A DNA stretch of 64,000 bases from Advenella sp. FME57 (GTDB taxonomy: Bacteria > Pseudomonadota > Gammaproteobacteria > Burkholderiales > Burkholderiaceae_B), in assembly GCF_014897675.1 (NCBI RefSeq), contig NZ_JABUXU010000001.1, positions 62,001 to 126,000 on the forward strand. Reading direction: 5' to 3'. Shown piece by piece: positions 47,401 to 57,730 of the stretch. Every line of letters starts with the position of its first letter. Position 1 is the stretch's first letter. The position numbers and the translations under genes are program-made. The notes beneath the pieces were generated by a model. The model was given only the letters and a program-made list of their open reading frames with translations. It did no database searches and had not been told where the DNA came from.

Positions 47401-48476
47401 TACAGGCCTTGCGTGAAGCCGGGCTGTCCCGCATTTCAAATGTAATAGGAGCGCCGAATACCTCTGACCTGATCGAGTTTTACCGTGATGGCCGCCGTAT
47501 TCTCGGTCTGGATCGCGTCGATCTGGGTAAGGCCTGGAGCCAGGTTACCTACGAAATAATGAAACGGCGCGATAACCCGGCCAGTGCCCAGGCTGAGTTC
47601 GACAACTGGGACGAGCGCAAAGACCCAGGCCTGAATGCTGTTATTAGCTTTAATCCCCAGGAGCCGCTGGCCGCGCCCTTTATTTCAAGTGGCATACGTC
47701 CTAAAATTGCCATATTGCGCGAGCAGGGCTGCAACAGTCAGGTTGAAATGGCCTGGGCCTTCGACAAGGCCGGCTTTGATGCCTACGACGTGCATATGAC
47801 CGATCTTCTGTCCGGTCGCTCCTCGCTTAACGACTATCAGGCCATGGTGGCGGTTGGCGGCTTCAGTTATGGCGATGTGCTTGGCGCTGGCGAAGGGTGG
47901 GCACGCACCATTCGGTTTAATTCGGCGTTGTCTGCACAGTTCGCTGCCTTCTTCGCGCGGCCCGACGTCTTTGCGCTGGGCGTGTGTAATGGCTGCCAGA
48001 TGCTGGCTACGCTGGCTGACATGATCCCTGGTGCACAGGATTGGCCACGGTTTACCTATAATCAGTCAGCCAAGTACGAAGCCCGCCTGAGCCTGGTGCA
48101 AATTGACCAGTCTCCGTCCATCTTCTTTAACGGCATGCAGGGCAGCCGCCTGCCGATCGCGGTGGCGCACGGCGAGGGCTTTGCCGATTTTGGCCTGCAA
48201 GGCGATATCAATGCCGTCCAGACAGCCTTGCGCTATGTATCGAACGCAGGGTTTGTATCAGAGGCCTATCCGGCCAATCCCAACGGCAGTCCGCAGGGTA
48301 TTGCCTCTGTCACGACGGCAGATGGCCGGTTCACCATTATGATGCCCCATCCAGAAAGGGTTACGCGCAATGTCATGATGTCCTGGCATCCGGACAGCTG
48401 GGGCGACCAGGATACGGGTGGCGACTACACGCCGTGGATGCGGATGTTCATGAACGCCCGTGTGGCCATGGGATAG
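44415..48476 (+). CDS. purL: Phosphoribosylformylglycinamidine synthase (single-chain PurL)
   Basis: 1353 residues from GTG 44415; no strong Shine-Dalgarno. Makes FGAM from FGAR, glutamine and ATP, step 4 of purine synthesis. The long form fuses three parts: N-terminal PurS-like domain, FGAM synthase core with [43 protein letters not shown], and a C-terminal glutamine amidotransferase with Cys in [10 protein letters not shown] and His in MMPHPERV. Separate small PurS/PurQ are thus not needed. Confidence 0.97.
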   Translation: [1353 protein letters not shown]

Positions 48477-50039
<1,563 letters not shown>

Positions 50040-50107
50040 GTACAGCCGCACCAGTGACGCCACGCATGCCGTGGCACACTGCGTGATCGGCACCGAAACC
50101 CGGAACC

Positions 50108-50145
50108 AAACCCGGCGTTGTTTATCACAGCGCCGGGTTTTTATT
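50108..50145 (+). terminator. Intrinsic terminator after guaB
   Basis: AAACCCGGCG (50108-50117) pairs with CGCCGGGTTT (50131-50140), then TTATT. It ends the guaB message, so guaA is transcribed separately. Confidence 0.85.
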
Positions 50146-50297
50146 GTCCCAATAGATTGCATCAGATTGTTGCGGGCAGTGTAGCTGCCTACCATGCAAG
50201 TGATGCAGCCAGGATTATCTCAGTTGACCGATGAAGCAATAATCAGTATCGATGGATCTACGGTCAATGTTCATTCGGGCAACGTTGCTGCACGTTA

Positions 50298-51203
50298 TCA
50301 CAGCGAGGACAGCGCCAGAAATTTTTCAACCACCATGTTCGGCGCCAGTAACGGGGCCGAATGAGAGCTGTTCAGTTCTGCCCAGACCCAGTCTGGCTGG
50401 TCTTTTACCCAGTCATGCGAGGCTACGACCGGCTTATAGGGTGGAGTGGTGCAGGCCAGATAGATTTTTTTCACGCCTGCACCTAATGGCGCGTTCAGCG
50501 AGAGCGCACTGGCATAGGTGTTGATTGGATGCGGCGTCAATTTTCCTCGTGCGAATGTGTATTGCTCAGTATCGGCGGGAATGCCCAAATGAATCGGATC
50601 CGGTGCGGGAATGCCATATCCATGGTGTGCCTGGGCAGAGGCAGTCAGTGCATTGACCACCTTATCGGGCAAAGTCGCAAACGTGGACTGACCTGAAGGC
50701 AGCACAAAGGCATCCAGGTAAATCAGGCGGTCCAGACGATCTGCGATACGATCCGCAACGCCACTGATGATCAACCCGGCAAAACTGTGGCCGACGAGAA
50801 TTACGTTGGCAAGTGCTTCGCCAGCGCCGGGTTCACACGTATTGGCAAGAGCTCCGGATATCGCCGCGCCAGGCCCTGGCGAGTCTTGTTCAGGTGCTGT
50901 GGCATTATTGCAACTGTAATTGAAATCAGTAGATGAGCCCGCAAGCGCCGGCGCCGTTTGCGGGTGCAATATTGCGGTTTCGATATCCTCAATGAACGTG
51001 TCAAGCGAAATGGTTGCTGAAAGTTCGGCTGCGCGATCTCCCAGACCTGTCAGCGTGGGGGTATACACGATATGCCCCTGATCCCGTAGCTGTTGCGCAA
51101 CCTCGTCCCAGACCCAGGCTCCGTGCCAGGCACCATGGACCAGCACAAAGGTTTTTGCTGAGGGAGCAGGATCGGTAAAGGGTTGATTCTGGGTATTTTT
51201 CAT
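50298..51203 (-). CDS. Alpha/beta hydrolase (esterase-like)
   Basis: 301 residues from ATG 51203; the frame is open to 51341. N-terminal FVLVHGAWHGAWVWDEVAQQL is the oxyanion region, the nucleophile elbow is GHSFAG, and the C-terminal NSSHSAPLLAP gives the His. This pattern is seen in EstC/methyl-salicylate-type esterases. An unusual ~35-residue Pro/Ala/Asn-rich insert (about 88-125, with two Cys) precedes the elbow. No signal peptide. It splits guaB from guaA. Confidence 0.85.
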   Translation of the reverse strand: MKNTQNQPFTDPAPSAKTFVLVHGAWHGAWVWDEVAQQLRDQGHIVYTPTLTGLGDRAAELSATISLDTFIEDIETAILHPQTAPALAGSSTDFNYSCNNATAPEQDSPGPGAAISGALANTCEPGAGEALANVILVGHSFAGLIISGVADRIADRLDRLIYLDAFVLPSGQSTFATLPDKVVNALTASAQAHHGYGIPAPDPIHLGIPADTEQYTFARGKLTPHPINTYASALSLNAPLGAGVKKIYLACTTPPYKPVVASHDWVKDQPDWVWAELNSSHSAPLLAPNMVVEKFLALSSL

Positions 51204-51439
51204 TGATTCAGGGCCTTTGCTAGGTGAGCGAAACAAGGGGTAAAACAGACACGCTGTCCTGGCGTGCGTTGCTGCGTTCGTGCGCCAAACGATCGCGCTT
51301 GCGTTCAGGGCGGCGGCACGGGAAACAAGCCTGACTGTCACATCTTATACGCAGTCAGGTTTTGACACCGTTTTGGGCGTCACAGCCATTATAATGTCGT
51401 CTTCCAATTTCTTTTCTTTTGTCCTCAGGCGGATATAGC

Positions 51440-53032
51440 ATGCATCAGCGGATTCTGATTCTCGATTACGGTTCACAGGTTACACAACTTATTGCGCGAC
51501 GCGTGCGCGAAGCAGGGGTGTTTTGTGAAATTCACCCCGGCGATGTCGATGCTGCTTTTCTTGCAGAACAGCAGAGCCTGGGGCTCAAGGGCGTGATTCT
51601 GTCCGGCAGCCATTCGTCTGCCTATGATGAAGCGTCACTCAAGGTGCCGCAGCAGGTATTCGAGCTGGGCGTGCCGGTGCTGGGCATCTGTTACGGCATG
51701 CAGGCCATGGCCTCGCAATTGGGCGGCAAGGTCAGCTGGTCCGATCATCGTGAATTTGGCTACGCTGAAGTGCGCGCGCATGGCCATACCGCACTGCTCA
51801 AGGACATTGCCGATTTTGTCACGCCAGAGGGTCATGGCATGCTCAAGGTCTGGATGAGCCATGGCGACAAGGTCTCTGAACTGCCCGACGGCTTTGTGCT
51901 GATGGCTTCTACGCCTTCATGCCCGATAGCTGGCATGGCCGACGAAGCCCGTCATTTCTATGGCGTGCAGTTTCACCCGGAGGTGACTCACACCACGCAG
52001 GGACGGGCGCTGTTGAACCGCTTCGTTAATGACATTTGTAACTGCAGCAATGACTGGAACATGCCCGACTACGTCGAAGAAGCGGTGGCGCGCATCCGTG
52101 AGCAGGTCGGCACCGATGACGTGATTCTGGGGTTGTCCGGCGGCGTGGATTCATCCGTGGCCGCAGCATTGATCCACAAGGCCATCGGCGATCAACTCAC
52201 TTGTGTTTTTGTAGATCATGGGCTGCTTCGTCTGAATGAAGCAGAGCAGGTCATGAAGATTTTTGGCGAACACCTTGGCGTCAATGTGATTAATGTCGAC
52301 GCAACAGACGCCTTCATGAGCAAGCTGGCCGGCGAAACCGACCCGGAGAAAAAACGCAAGATTATCGGTCGGGAATTTGTGGAAGTGTTCCAGGACGAAG
52401 CAGGCAAACGCAAAAGCGCGCGCTGGCTGGCCCAGGGCACGATCTACCCCGATGTGATTGAATCGGCCGGCGCCAAAACCGGCAAGGCCGTTGCCATCAA
52501 GTCGCATCATAACGTGGGTGGCCTGCCGGAAACGCTGAATCTGCAACTGCTGGAGCCGCTGCGCGAGCTGTTCAAGGATGAAGTGCGAGAACTGGGTCTG
52601 GCGCTGGGTCTGCCGCATCATATGGTGTATCGCCATCCATTCCCCGGCCCCGGCCTGGGCGTGCGCATTCTGGGCGAAGTCAAGAAAGAATACGCCGATC
52701 TGCTGCGCAAGGCTGATGCGATTTTTATTGAAGAACTGCGCAACACAACCGATGAAGAATCAGGCAAATCCTGGTACGACCTGACCTCTCAGGCCTTTGC
52801 CGTGTTTCTGCCAGTCAAATCGGTGGGTGTCATGGGCGACGGCCGAACTTATGATTATGTGGTCGCGTTGCGTGCGGTGCAGACTTCTGATTTCATGACG
52901 GCTGACTGGGCGCAACTGCCATACCCATTACTGGGTCGTGTGTCATCTCGTATTATCAACGAAGTGCGCGGCATCAACCGGGTGGTTTATGATGTTTCCA
53001 GCAAGCCGCCTGCGACGATTGAGTGGGAATGA
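51440..53032 (+). CDS. guaA: GMP synthase, glutamine-hydrolysing
   Basis: 530 residues from ATG 51440. Aminates XMP to GMP. Class I amidotransferase with Cys84 in GICYGMQAM and His-Pro-Glu in QFHPEVTHT, then the ATP-pyrophosphatase domain with the P-loop [13 protein letters not shown] and the C-terminal dimerisation domain ending PATIEWE. A TATAAT at 51390-51395 lies 45 bp upstream, but its -35 (TTGACA 22 bp away) is spaced too far to be sure. Confidence 0.98.
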   Translation: MHQRILILDYGSQVTQLIARRVREAGVFCEIHPGDVDAAFLAEQQSLGLKGVILSGSHSSAYDEASLKVPQQVFELGVPVLGICYGMQAMASQLGGKVSWSDHREFGYAEVRAHGHTALLKDIADFVTPEGHGMLKVWMSHGDKVSELPDGFVLMASTPSCPIAGMADEARHFYGVQFHPEVTHTTQGRALLNRFVNDICNCSNDWNMPDYVEEAVARIREQVGTDDVILGLSGGVDSSVAAALIHKAIGDQLTCVFVDHGLLRLNEAEQVMKIFGEHLGVNVINVDATDAFMSKLAGETDPEKKRKIIGREFVEVFQDEAGKRKSARWLAQGTIYPDVIESAGAKTGKAVAIKSHHNVGGLPETLNLQLLEPLRELFKDEVRELGLALGLPHHMVYRHPFPGPGLGVRILGEVKKEYADLLRKADAIFIEELRNTTDEESGKSWYDLTSQAFAVFLPVKSVGVMGDGRTYDYVVALRAVQTSDFMTADWAQLPYPLLGRVSSRIINEVRGINRVVYDVSSKPPATIEWE

Positions 53033-53233
53033 GGTCGATTTATAAGTTATAGATTTAACTTCAAAAATTTTGACTCGATAACTATATCTCGCACATCATT
53101 AAAGGTATTTTTCATGATGTCCGGCAGGTATACCGTTGAGAAAAACACCGGTACCACCACCGTGTTAGTGATGCCGGCACGGTATTGGGAGGGCTCTCGG
53201 GTAAGCCGGAGCAAGTTTCTAGGATTCTTTGAT

Positions 53234-53578
53234 ATGAGTACTTTACCCCCCTGTTCACAATGCCAGTCCAGCCTCACCTATGAAGATGGTAGCGGGCTCT
53301 ACATTTGTCCCGAATGCGGCCACGAATGGCCGGTTCAAGCCGAGTCCGTGGCTGAGTCGGACGAACGTGTTCACCGTGACGCCGCCGGAAACGTGCTGCA
53401 AGATGGAGATAGCATCACCGTCGTCAAAGACCTAAAACTCAAGGGATCGGGCGGGGTCGTGAAGATGGGGACCAAGGTCAAGAATATCCGCCTGGTCGAT
53501 GGGGATCATGACATTGACTGCAAGATCGATGGATTCGGCGCAATGAGCTTGAAGTCGGAGTTCGTGAAGAAAATCTGA
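53234..53578 (+). CDS. PhnA/YjdM-family zinc-ribbon protein
   Basis: 114 residues from ATG 53234 ([14 protein letters not shown]). N-terminal zinc ribbon CSQC and CPEC, then the PhnA domain VRDAAGN-like [67 protein letters not shown]. Named after a phosphonate locus but without a proven role in phosphonate use. Confidence 0.92.
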   Translation: MSTLPPCSQCQSSLTYEDGSGLYICPECGHEWPVQAESVAESDERVHRDAAGNVLQDGDSITVVKDLKLKGSGGVVKMGTKVKNIRLVDGDHDIDCKIDGFGAMSLKSEFVKKI

Positions 53579-53799
53579 CTGATGACCTAATGAGCGGCCC
53601 AACACGACGCCATGTGGACCTCGACAGTGGCATGCTCCTGGCGGGGGCCCATTGGGATAGCATGGTATTTCTCGCGGTATCAGCAGAATTTATTGTATTG
53701 TTGTATTGATTTGAAAGTTGTTTTTCTTCTTGTTTATAACTGAGTGAGAGTGATTGCGCGTCTGGCGCCGCCAGGCATCTGATGCCATAAAAAGCCACC

Positions 53800-53818
53800 A
53801 AGCCCGCATTGCGGGCTT
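53800..53818 (-). terminator. Hairpin downstream of vapC
   Basis: AAGCCCGC and GCGGGCTT with an ATT loop; on the minus strand a short T-run follows after seven bases. It lies about 50 bp past the vapC stop. The gap 53579-53868 has no other supported feature. Confidence 0.55.
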
Positions 53819-53868
53819 AGTCATATGCGCCCTGGCAAACGGCCCGTACGGGCCGCTTCCGGGTGTTC

Positions 53869-54300
53869 CTAACGAGAGTTTGACAGTGTCCACGGGTTGA
53901 GTAGTGGCGCACCTGTAGCCTCAAAATCAGCCGAGTTTCGCGTGACAACGGTCATTCCGTGCACAAGCGCCGTGGCTGCTATAAGGGCGTCCCGTTCAGA
54001 GCGGGGATCTGGCACATACAAACGAGCACACTGCAATGCAACTGCGGTATCTATCGGTAATGAGCGTTCGGCAAATTCCGGCATGACATAAGCTTCAAGC
54101 CAAGCCCTGAGCTTCGCGCCTTGGGCTGAGTCGCGCCGTTCGATCCGCAGGATGCCAATTTCAATCTCCATCACGGTCATGGCGGAAATGTAGAGTTTCG
54201 CGGCATCCACGGTGGTTAGCCACTCGATTACGTTAGCGTCAGCTTTTCCATCTCCTGCCTTGCGAAGCTCGGAAATAACGTTGGTATCGAGAAGATACAT
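53869..54300 (-). CDS. vapC: VapC-type PIN-domain toxin
   Basis: 143 residues from ATG 54300 (a TTG at 54303 is in frame). PIN ribonuclease: LLDTNVISELRK gives the first Asp, MEIEIGILR the Glu, and RDALIAATAL with TRNSADF the remaining acids. All acidic residues are present, so the toxin may be active. Its start overlaps the antitoxin stop (TGATG), the usual type II arrangement. Confidence 0.92.
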   Translation of the reverse strand: MYLLDTNVISELRKAGDGKADANVIEWLTTVDAAKLYISAMTVMEIEIGILRIERRDSAQGAKLRAWLEAYVMPEFAERSLPIDTAVALQCARLYVPDPRSERDALIAATALVHGMTVVTRNSADFEATGAPLLNPWTLSNSR

Positions 54301-54554
54301 CAAGACAGGTCTGCCGTCCGGCTTTGGATGTTGGCCCGTGGTGGATCGAACTCAATATCGGATAGTCCCGGCACAGAAAGTACGTCAACGATATTACGGC
54401 GCTTCCCGGTGATACGTTGGTACTCGTCAATACTAAGTAATACGTGGGCTGGCTTGCCACGATCAGTGATGAAGACAGGGCCTTTTAGCGCCGCCTTTTT
54501 TGCTCGACCAATATCTTGATTCAACTCTCTGCTGGAGATGGTTGTAATGCTCAT
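54300..54554 (-). CDS. vapB: Phd/YefM-type antitoxin
   Basis: 84 residues from ATG 54554, preferred because GGGGA stands 7 bases upstream (the ATG at 54566 has no site). The Phd-like fold TTISSRELNQDIGRAKKAALKGPVFITDRGKPAHVLLSIDEYQRI is clear. The acidic C-terminus (LSDIEFDPPRANIQ) should bind the VapC active site. It represses its own operon in known relatives. Confidence 0.9.
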   Translation of the reverse strand: MSITTISSRELNQDIGRAKKAALKGPVFITDRGKPAHVLLSIDEYQRITGKRRNIVDVLSVPGLSDIEFDPPRANIQSRTADLS

Positions 54555-54609
54555 GGGATTCCCCATTTATCTTTACGTGATTGTATGTTGTAACGTTACT
54601 ACATTTTTT

Positions 54610-54750
54610 TCAATGATGCAAGGCTGACGCTGACTCCATTGATTTGGGCGCGCGAAATCTATCGTGTAACGATGTCTGGGCCATTTTTCTGGCCAGCAAG
54701 AATGAACATCGCAATCTTGTTGTTCGCCACCAAATGTTGCCTTGCTCCAT
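54610..54750 (-). pseudogene. Remnant of a MazF-like toxin
   Basis: A short frame opening ATG at 54750 overlaps the stop of the MazE-like remnant (TAATG). It starts MEQGNIW, like the MKRGDIW start of MazF; right after, the +1 frame reads GEQQ, the next MazF motif, as if about ten codons and the frame were lost. The rest of the 46-residue frame is unlike MazF. Inactive if this reading is right. Confidence 0.4.
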
Positions 54751-54941
54751 TAAAACAGTTCTCCGCCGACCGGCTTGGCATCAAGCCATTTCCGATCTTT
54801 AAGGGCGAAATCGACCGCTGTGTTGCATTGAGTCAACAACTTATCGAGGGCGTAGTGAGGCCGTGCTTGCGGTTTTATTACCAGACGACCGTTGTCGAGG
54901 GCTAGACTGACCTTGGCTTCAACTTCTAAGTGAAGCAACAT
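54750..54941 (-). pseudogene. Truncated MazE/AbrB-type antitoxin
   Basis: 63 residues (ATG 54941). The end is typical of MazE-like antitoxins: DNGRLVIKPQARPHYALDKLLTQC and KWLDAKPVGGELF, which bind the toxin. The N-terminal DNA-binding half (about 25 residues, usually QIKKWGNS) is missing; upstream sequence belongs to the end of the MFS gene. A decayed second toxin-antitoxin pair next to vapBC. Confidence 0.65.
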
Positions 54942-54984
54942 CACATATCTGAAGGAGAAGGGCAGTGGGTGCTGCCTTCTTCCC

Positions 54985-56202
54985 TTAATGCGCTGGCTGG
55001 GCCACTGCTGGCCGAATGCGCGGATGGCGCTGAAATAGTACCGCCACCGGCACGCCAATGGCGATGACCATCGTGCAGAACGAATAGATGGCTACTTCAA
55101 TGCCCCAATGGTCGGCAATCCAGCCTATGCCCATCATGGGAATCATGCTGCCGACGTAACCGGCGACCAGGTAAGTAGCCAACAGTCCTGAGCGATTGCC
55201 AGGTCCGGCCAGGCGGGTGATCATGCTCATGCCGGCAAGCATGGTCATGCCGTGCCCGATTGCCGTGAGCAATACGCCCAGCGCAAACAAAATGGCTGAG
55301 CTGGCGTGTAAGTTCAGCATGAGAATCGCGTTGCTTAGCGCCAATGCGATTGTGCCTGTAGCGCCGCACCAGTCAATAGACATACGCCCGGCAATCACCT
55401 GAACGGCTGCCGAAGTAAACAGGATCAATGCAATAGAGGTACCGCTGACGACTGGGCCGTCCCAGGGTACCAGTTTGCCCAGAAACAGTGGCGCCATGGA
55501 GGCATACAGGCCGAAAACGCCAAATGCAAGAAAAGGCAGGCAGCAGGTAAGCACAAATGCCCCCGAACCGTTTGCGTCGGGCCAGGTCAACTTTGGCAAA
55601 ATATCGTTCAATGCCAGGCGTGGACCGGCCTTGGGTTTAATGGTGTCGGGCAGGGTCAGGCAGCACAATACCGTTAAACCCAGGCTGCCCAGGATCAGGG
55701 TCGGAACATAGGCGAGTGTCAATGGCACGGGGGCCCATTGCCCAATGATGCCACCCACCAAAGGTCCCAGGCCGAAGCCAAATGCCATCAAGAAACCAGT
55801 CATCATGGCCACGCGCTGTACGCTGCCATGGCGGGACAGTTTGGATAAACCCTGGGTCGCACTGGTGGTCACCATGCTTGAGGCCACCCCCACGATGAAC
55901 CGTCCGATATTCAGGCTGGTCATGTTCCATGCGATCAGGCTGATGGCTGTTCCGAGCAGGACCAGCGCCAGGCCCCACTGCATCATCGGGCGAAAGCCGA
56001 CACGGTCAGGCAGGCGCCCCAAAAACAACAAACCACACAACGCACCGCCCATGTACATGACGTATATGAGCGAGATATCGCTCGTTTGCAGTTGCCAGGC
56101 CTCTTTATAGAGCGCATACAGGGGACTGATGAGTGCGGTGCCCATCACGCCAACAATCATGGCAAAACTCACCCAGGCGAAGGGCGATACTTTCAATTTC
56201 AT
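54985..56202 (-). CDS. Major facilitator superfamily transporter
   Basis: 405 residues, about 12 hydrophobic segments. The cytoplasmic loop GRLPDRVGFRPMM matches the MFS signature GxxxDRxGRR between helices 2 and 3. Probably a drug or small-molecule exporter. In one unit 55 bp after a MarR regulator, which likely controls it; the substrate cannot be inferred. Confidence 0.9.
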   Translation of the reverse strand: MKLKVSPFAWVSFAMIVGVMGTALISPLYALYKEAWQLQTSDISLIYVMYMGGALCGLLFLGRLPDRVGFRPMMQWGLALVLLGTAISLIAWNMTSLNIGRFIVGVASSMVTTSATQGLSKLSRHGSVQRVAMMTGFLMAFGFGLGPLVGGIIGQWAPVPLTLAYVPTLILGSLGLTVLCCLTLPDTIKPKAGPRLALNDILPKLTWPDANGSGAFVLTCCLPFLAFGVFGLYASMAPLFLGKLVPWDGPVVSGTSIALILFTSAAVQVIAGRMSIDWCGATGTIALALSNAILMLNLHASSAILFALGVLLTAIGHGMTMLAGMSMITRLAGPGNRSGLLATYLVAGYVGSMIPMMGIGWIADHWGIEVAIYSFCTMVIAIGVPVAVLFQRHPRIRPAVAQPAH

Positions 56203-56256
56203 TTTTCAACCGTATATTTTCTGGTGCAGGGGGAAAGCAAGTGCAGCGTCATTTGT

Positions 56257-56736
56257 TTATTTGTCCCCGGACTCGAGCCGCTCCGAAATTTTTTCCAGGG
56301 CCCGGCGGGTGATTTGTATTTCATTTGCAGAAAGATCGGCCAGTATGGTTTGCTCGATTTCCATGCTTTTCTCCAGGATCAGCGCCGCCACCTTGCGACC
56401 GGCCGGTGTCAGGGCAATGCACTTGGTGCGACGGTCGGCCGGGTCGTTATCCCATTGCACCAGTTGCGCCTTTTGCAGTTGCGCCAGCACGCGTACCAGG
56501 GATGAAGAGTCCAGATACAAAGCCTGGGCCAGGTCTTTCTGGCGCAGGGCTTTGTCTTGCACGTATAGCACCAGTAGCGGCATGCGCGTGGCATCCGATA
56601 GTCCCAGGTCTTTGAAATTCAAATCGATCTGGCGGCGCCACTGTCTATATACGCTACCAAGTAGAAAACCAAAACGGCTACGAGCCTGGAAGGGTTCATG
56701 CGAGGAAGGACGGTTCGCTGAATATTTAGTTTGCAT
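56257..56736 (-). CDS. MarR-family regulator
   Basis: 159 residues. Winged-helix pattern RMPLLVLYVQDKALRQKDLAQALYLDSSSLVRVLAQLQKAQLVQWDNDPADRRTKCIALTPAGR, with the DxRxxx wing. Likely represses its own message and the MFS gene. A 12-bp palindrome overlaps its start codon. Confidence 0.92.
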   Translation of the reverse strand: MQTKYSANRPSSHEPFQARSRFGFLLGSVYRQWRRQIDLNFKDLGLSDATRMPLLVLYVQDKALRQKDLAQALYLDSSSLVRVLAQLQKAQLVQWDNDPADRRTKCIALTPAGRKVAALILEKSMEIEQTILADLSANEIQITRRALEKISERLESGDK

Positions 56737-56741
56737 GCAAA
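56730..56741. promoter_or_regulatory. Palindrome over the marR start
   Basis: TTTGCATGCAAA, a perfect 12-bp palindrome whose centre is the marR ATG region. It could be the operator of the MarR protein; placement over the start codon would block early transcription. Not tested. Confidence 0.4.
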
Positions 56742-57139
56742 GTATATTACTACGGGTTTACCCTTAAAACAAGTAAAAAATGAGCAATAAAGATCCACCA
56801 AGGCAGTTCAAGAGAATGAGCAACAGACGCCAACAGCAGCCACAATAAGTATTTGAAAGTCCCGCTACACAATAGGCCTTGTCTGTACCGGAATCTGTTA
56901 CGCCCACGGACTACGCTTACCCTGCATTGAGCGCATTGGCTTTTGCGAAAAAGGCTCGGGGGTATAAGCGCCGTCCGGCGCCAATGCTTGAAAATACGAC
57001 GAACGCAGGCCAGTTTCAGCGGCGTACGGTGTCCGTGGCGTGCGACTTGCTGCGCATTGCCTGCGCGCAGCGATCCTGAGGTTTTCTGTGTTGATGACTG
57101 GTATTTGATGGGCAATAATCGTCAATTGTTATATATAAT
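56742..57139. other. Gap between marR and fecI
   Basis: About 400 bp between divergent units. A minus-strand open frame (57115-56750) has one hydrophobic stretch near its end but no Shine-Dalgarno or family likeness and runs up to marR. I see no supported gene. Confidence 0.4.
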
Positions 57140-57158
57140 GAGAACGAATGTCATTATC
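57140..57158 (+). promoter_or_regulatory. Fur box upstream of fecI
   Basis: GAGAACGAATGTCATTATC matches the 19-bp Fur consensus at 14 positions. It lies 44 bp before the fecI start, next to TATA-rich -10-like sequence, so iron should repress the system. Confidence 0.7.
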
Positions 57159-57202
57159 GTTGTTTTTTGTGTTGGGGCGGCACTTTACCGAAAGAGGGGC
57201 TC

Positions 57203-57730
57203 ATGAGCGGTAGCCAGTCAGTTTTGCAGCGGCAAATCCATATCCTTTATCAGGATCATCATGGATGGCTGTACCAATGGCTGCACAGAAAACTGGGTAA
57301 CCGATTTGATGCGGCCGACCTTGCTCATGACACGTTTACGCGAGTACTGGCAGGGTATCGACAGAGTTCGATTCCGGTATTGGATGAGCCGCGCGCCTAC
57401 CTGACGACCGTTGCCAAGCGACTGCTAATCAATTTCTATGAACGGCAGTCTCTGGAACGCGCCTACGAGGCGTCGTTATTGCAGCTGCCACAGCAGCACA
57501 TGCCATCCGTGGAAGAGCGGGCGATTCTTCTGGAAACGCTGCAGGAGCTCGATACGCTGCTGGACGCATTACCGGCTCGCGTGCGCACGGCGTTTCTACT
57601 TTGTCAGCTCGAGGGCATGAGCTACGAGCAAATTGCGGCGCATCTGCAGGTGAGTGTGCGCACAGTCACGCGTTACATGGCGCAGGGCTTCAAACAATGT
57701 CTCACCTTGATGCTGGCGCAAGCGGCGTGA
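57203..57730 (+). CDS. fecI: FecI-type ECF sigma factor
   Basis: 175 residues from ATG 57203 (AGAGGGG upstream). Iron-starvation sigma factor directing the adjacent receptor. Region 2 LYQWLHRKLGNRFDAADLAHDTFTRVL and region 4 LPARVRTAFLLCQLEGMSYEQIAAHLQVSVRTVTRYM are complete. Overlaps fecR by four bases (GTGA). Confidence 0.93.
   Translation: MSGSQSVLQRQIHILYQDHHGWLYQWLHRKLGNRFDAADLAHDTFTRVLAGYRQSSIPVLDEPRAYLTTVAKRLLINFYERQSLERAYEASLLQLPQQHMPSVEERAILLETLQELDTLLDALPARVRTAFLLCQLEGMSYEQIAAHLQVSVRTVTRYMAQGFKQCLTLMLAQAA

Noticed and set aside
53590-53709. 39-codon frame after the PhnA-like gene
   Set aside because: No Shine-Dalgarno and no recognisable sequence; kept only as a weak candidate.
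56750-57115. 121-codon minus-strand frame upstream of marR
   Set aside because: Lacks a ribosome site and family likeness; the hydrophobic end is not enough to support a gene.
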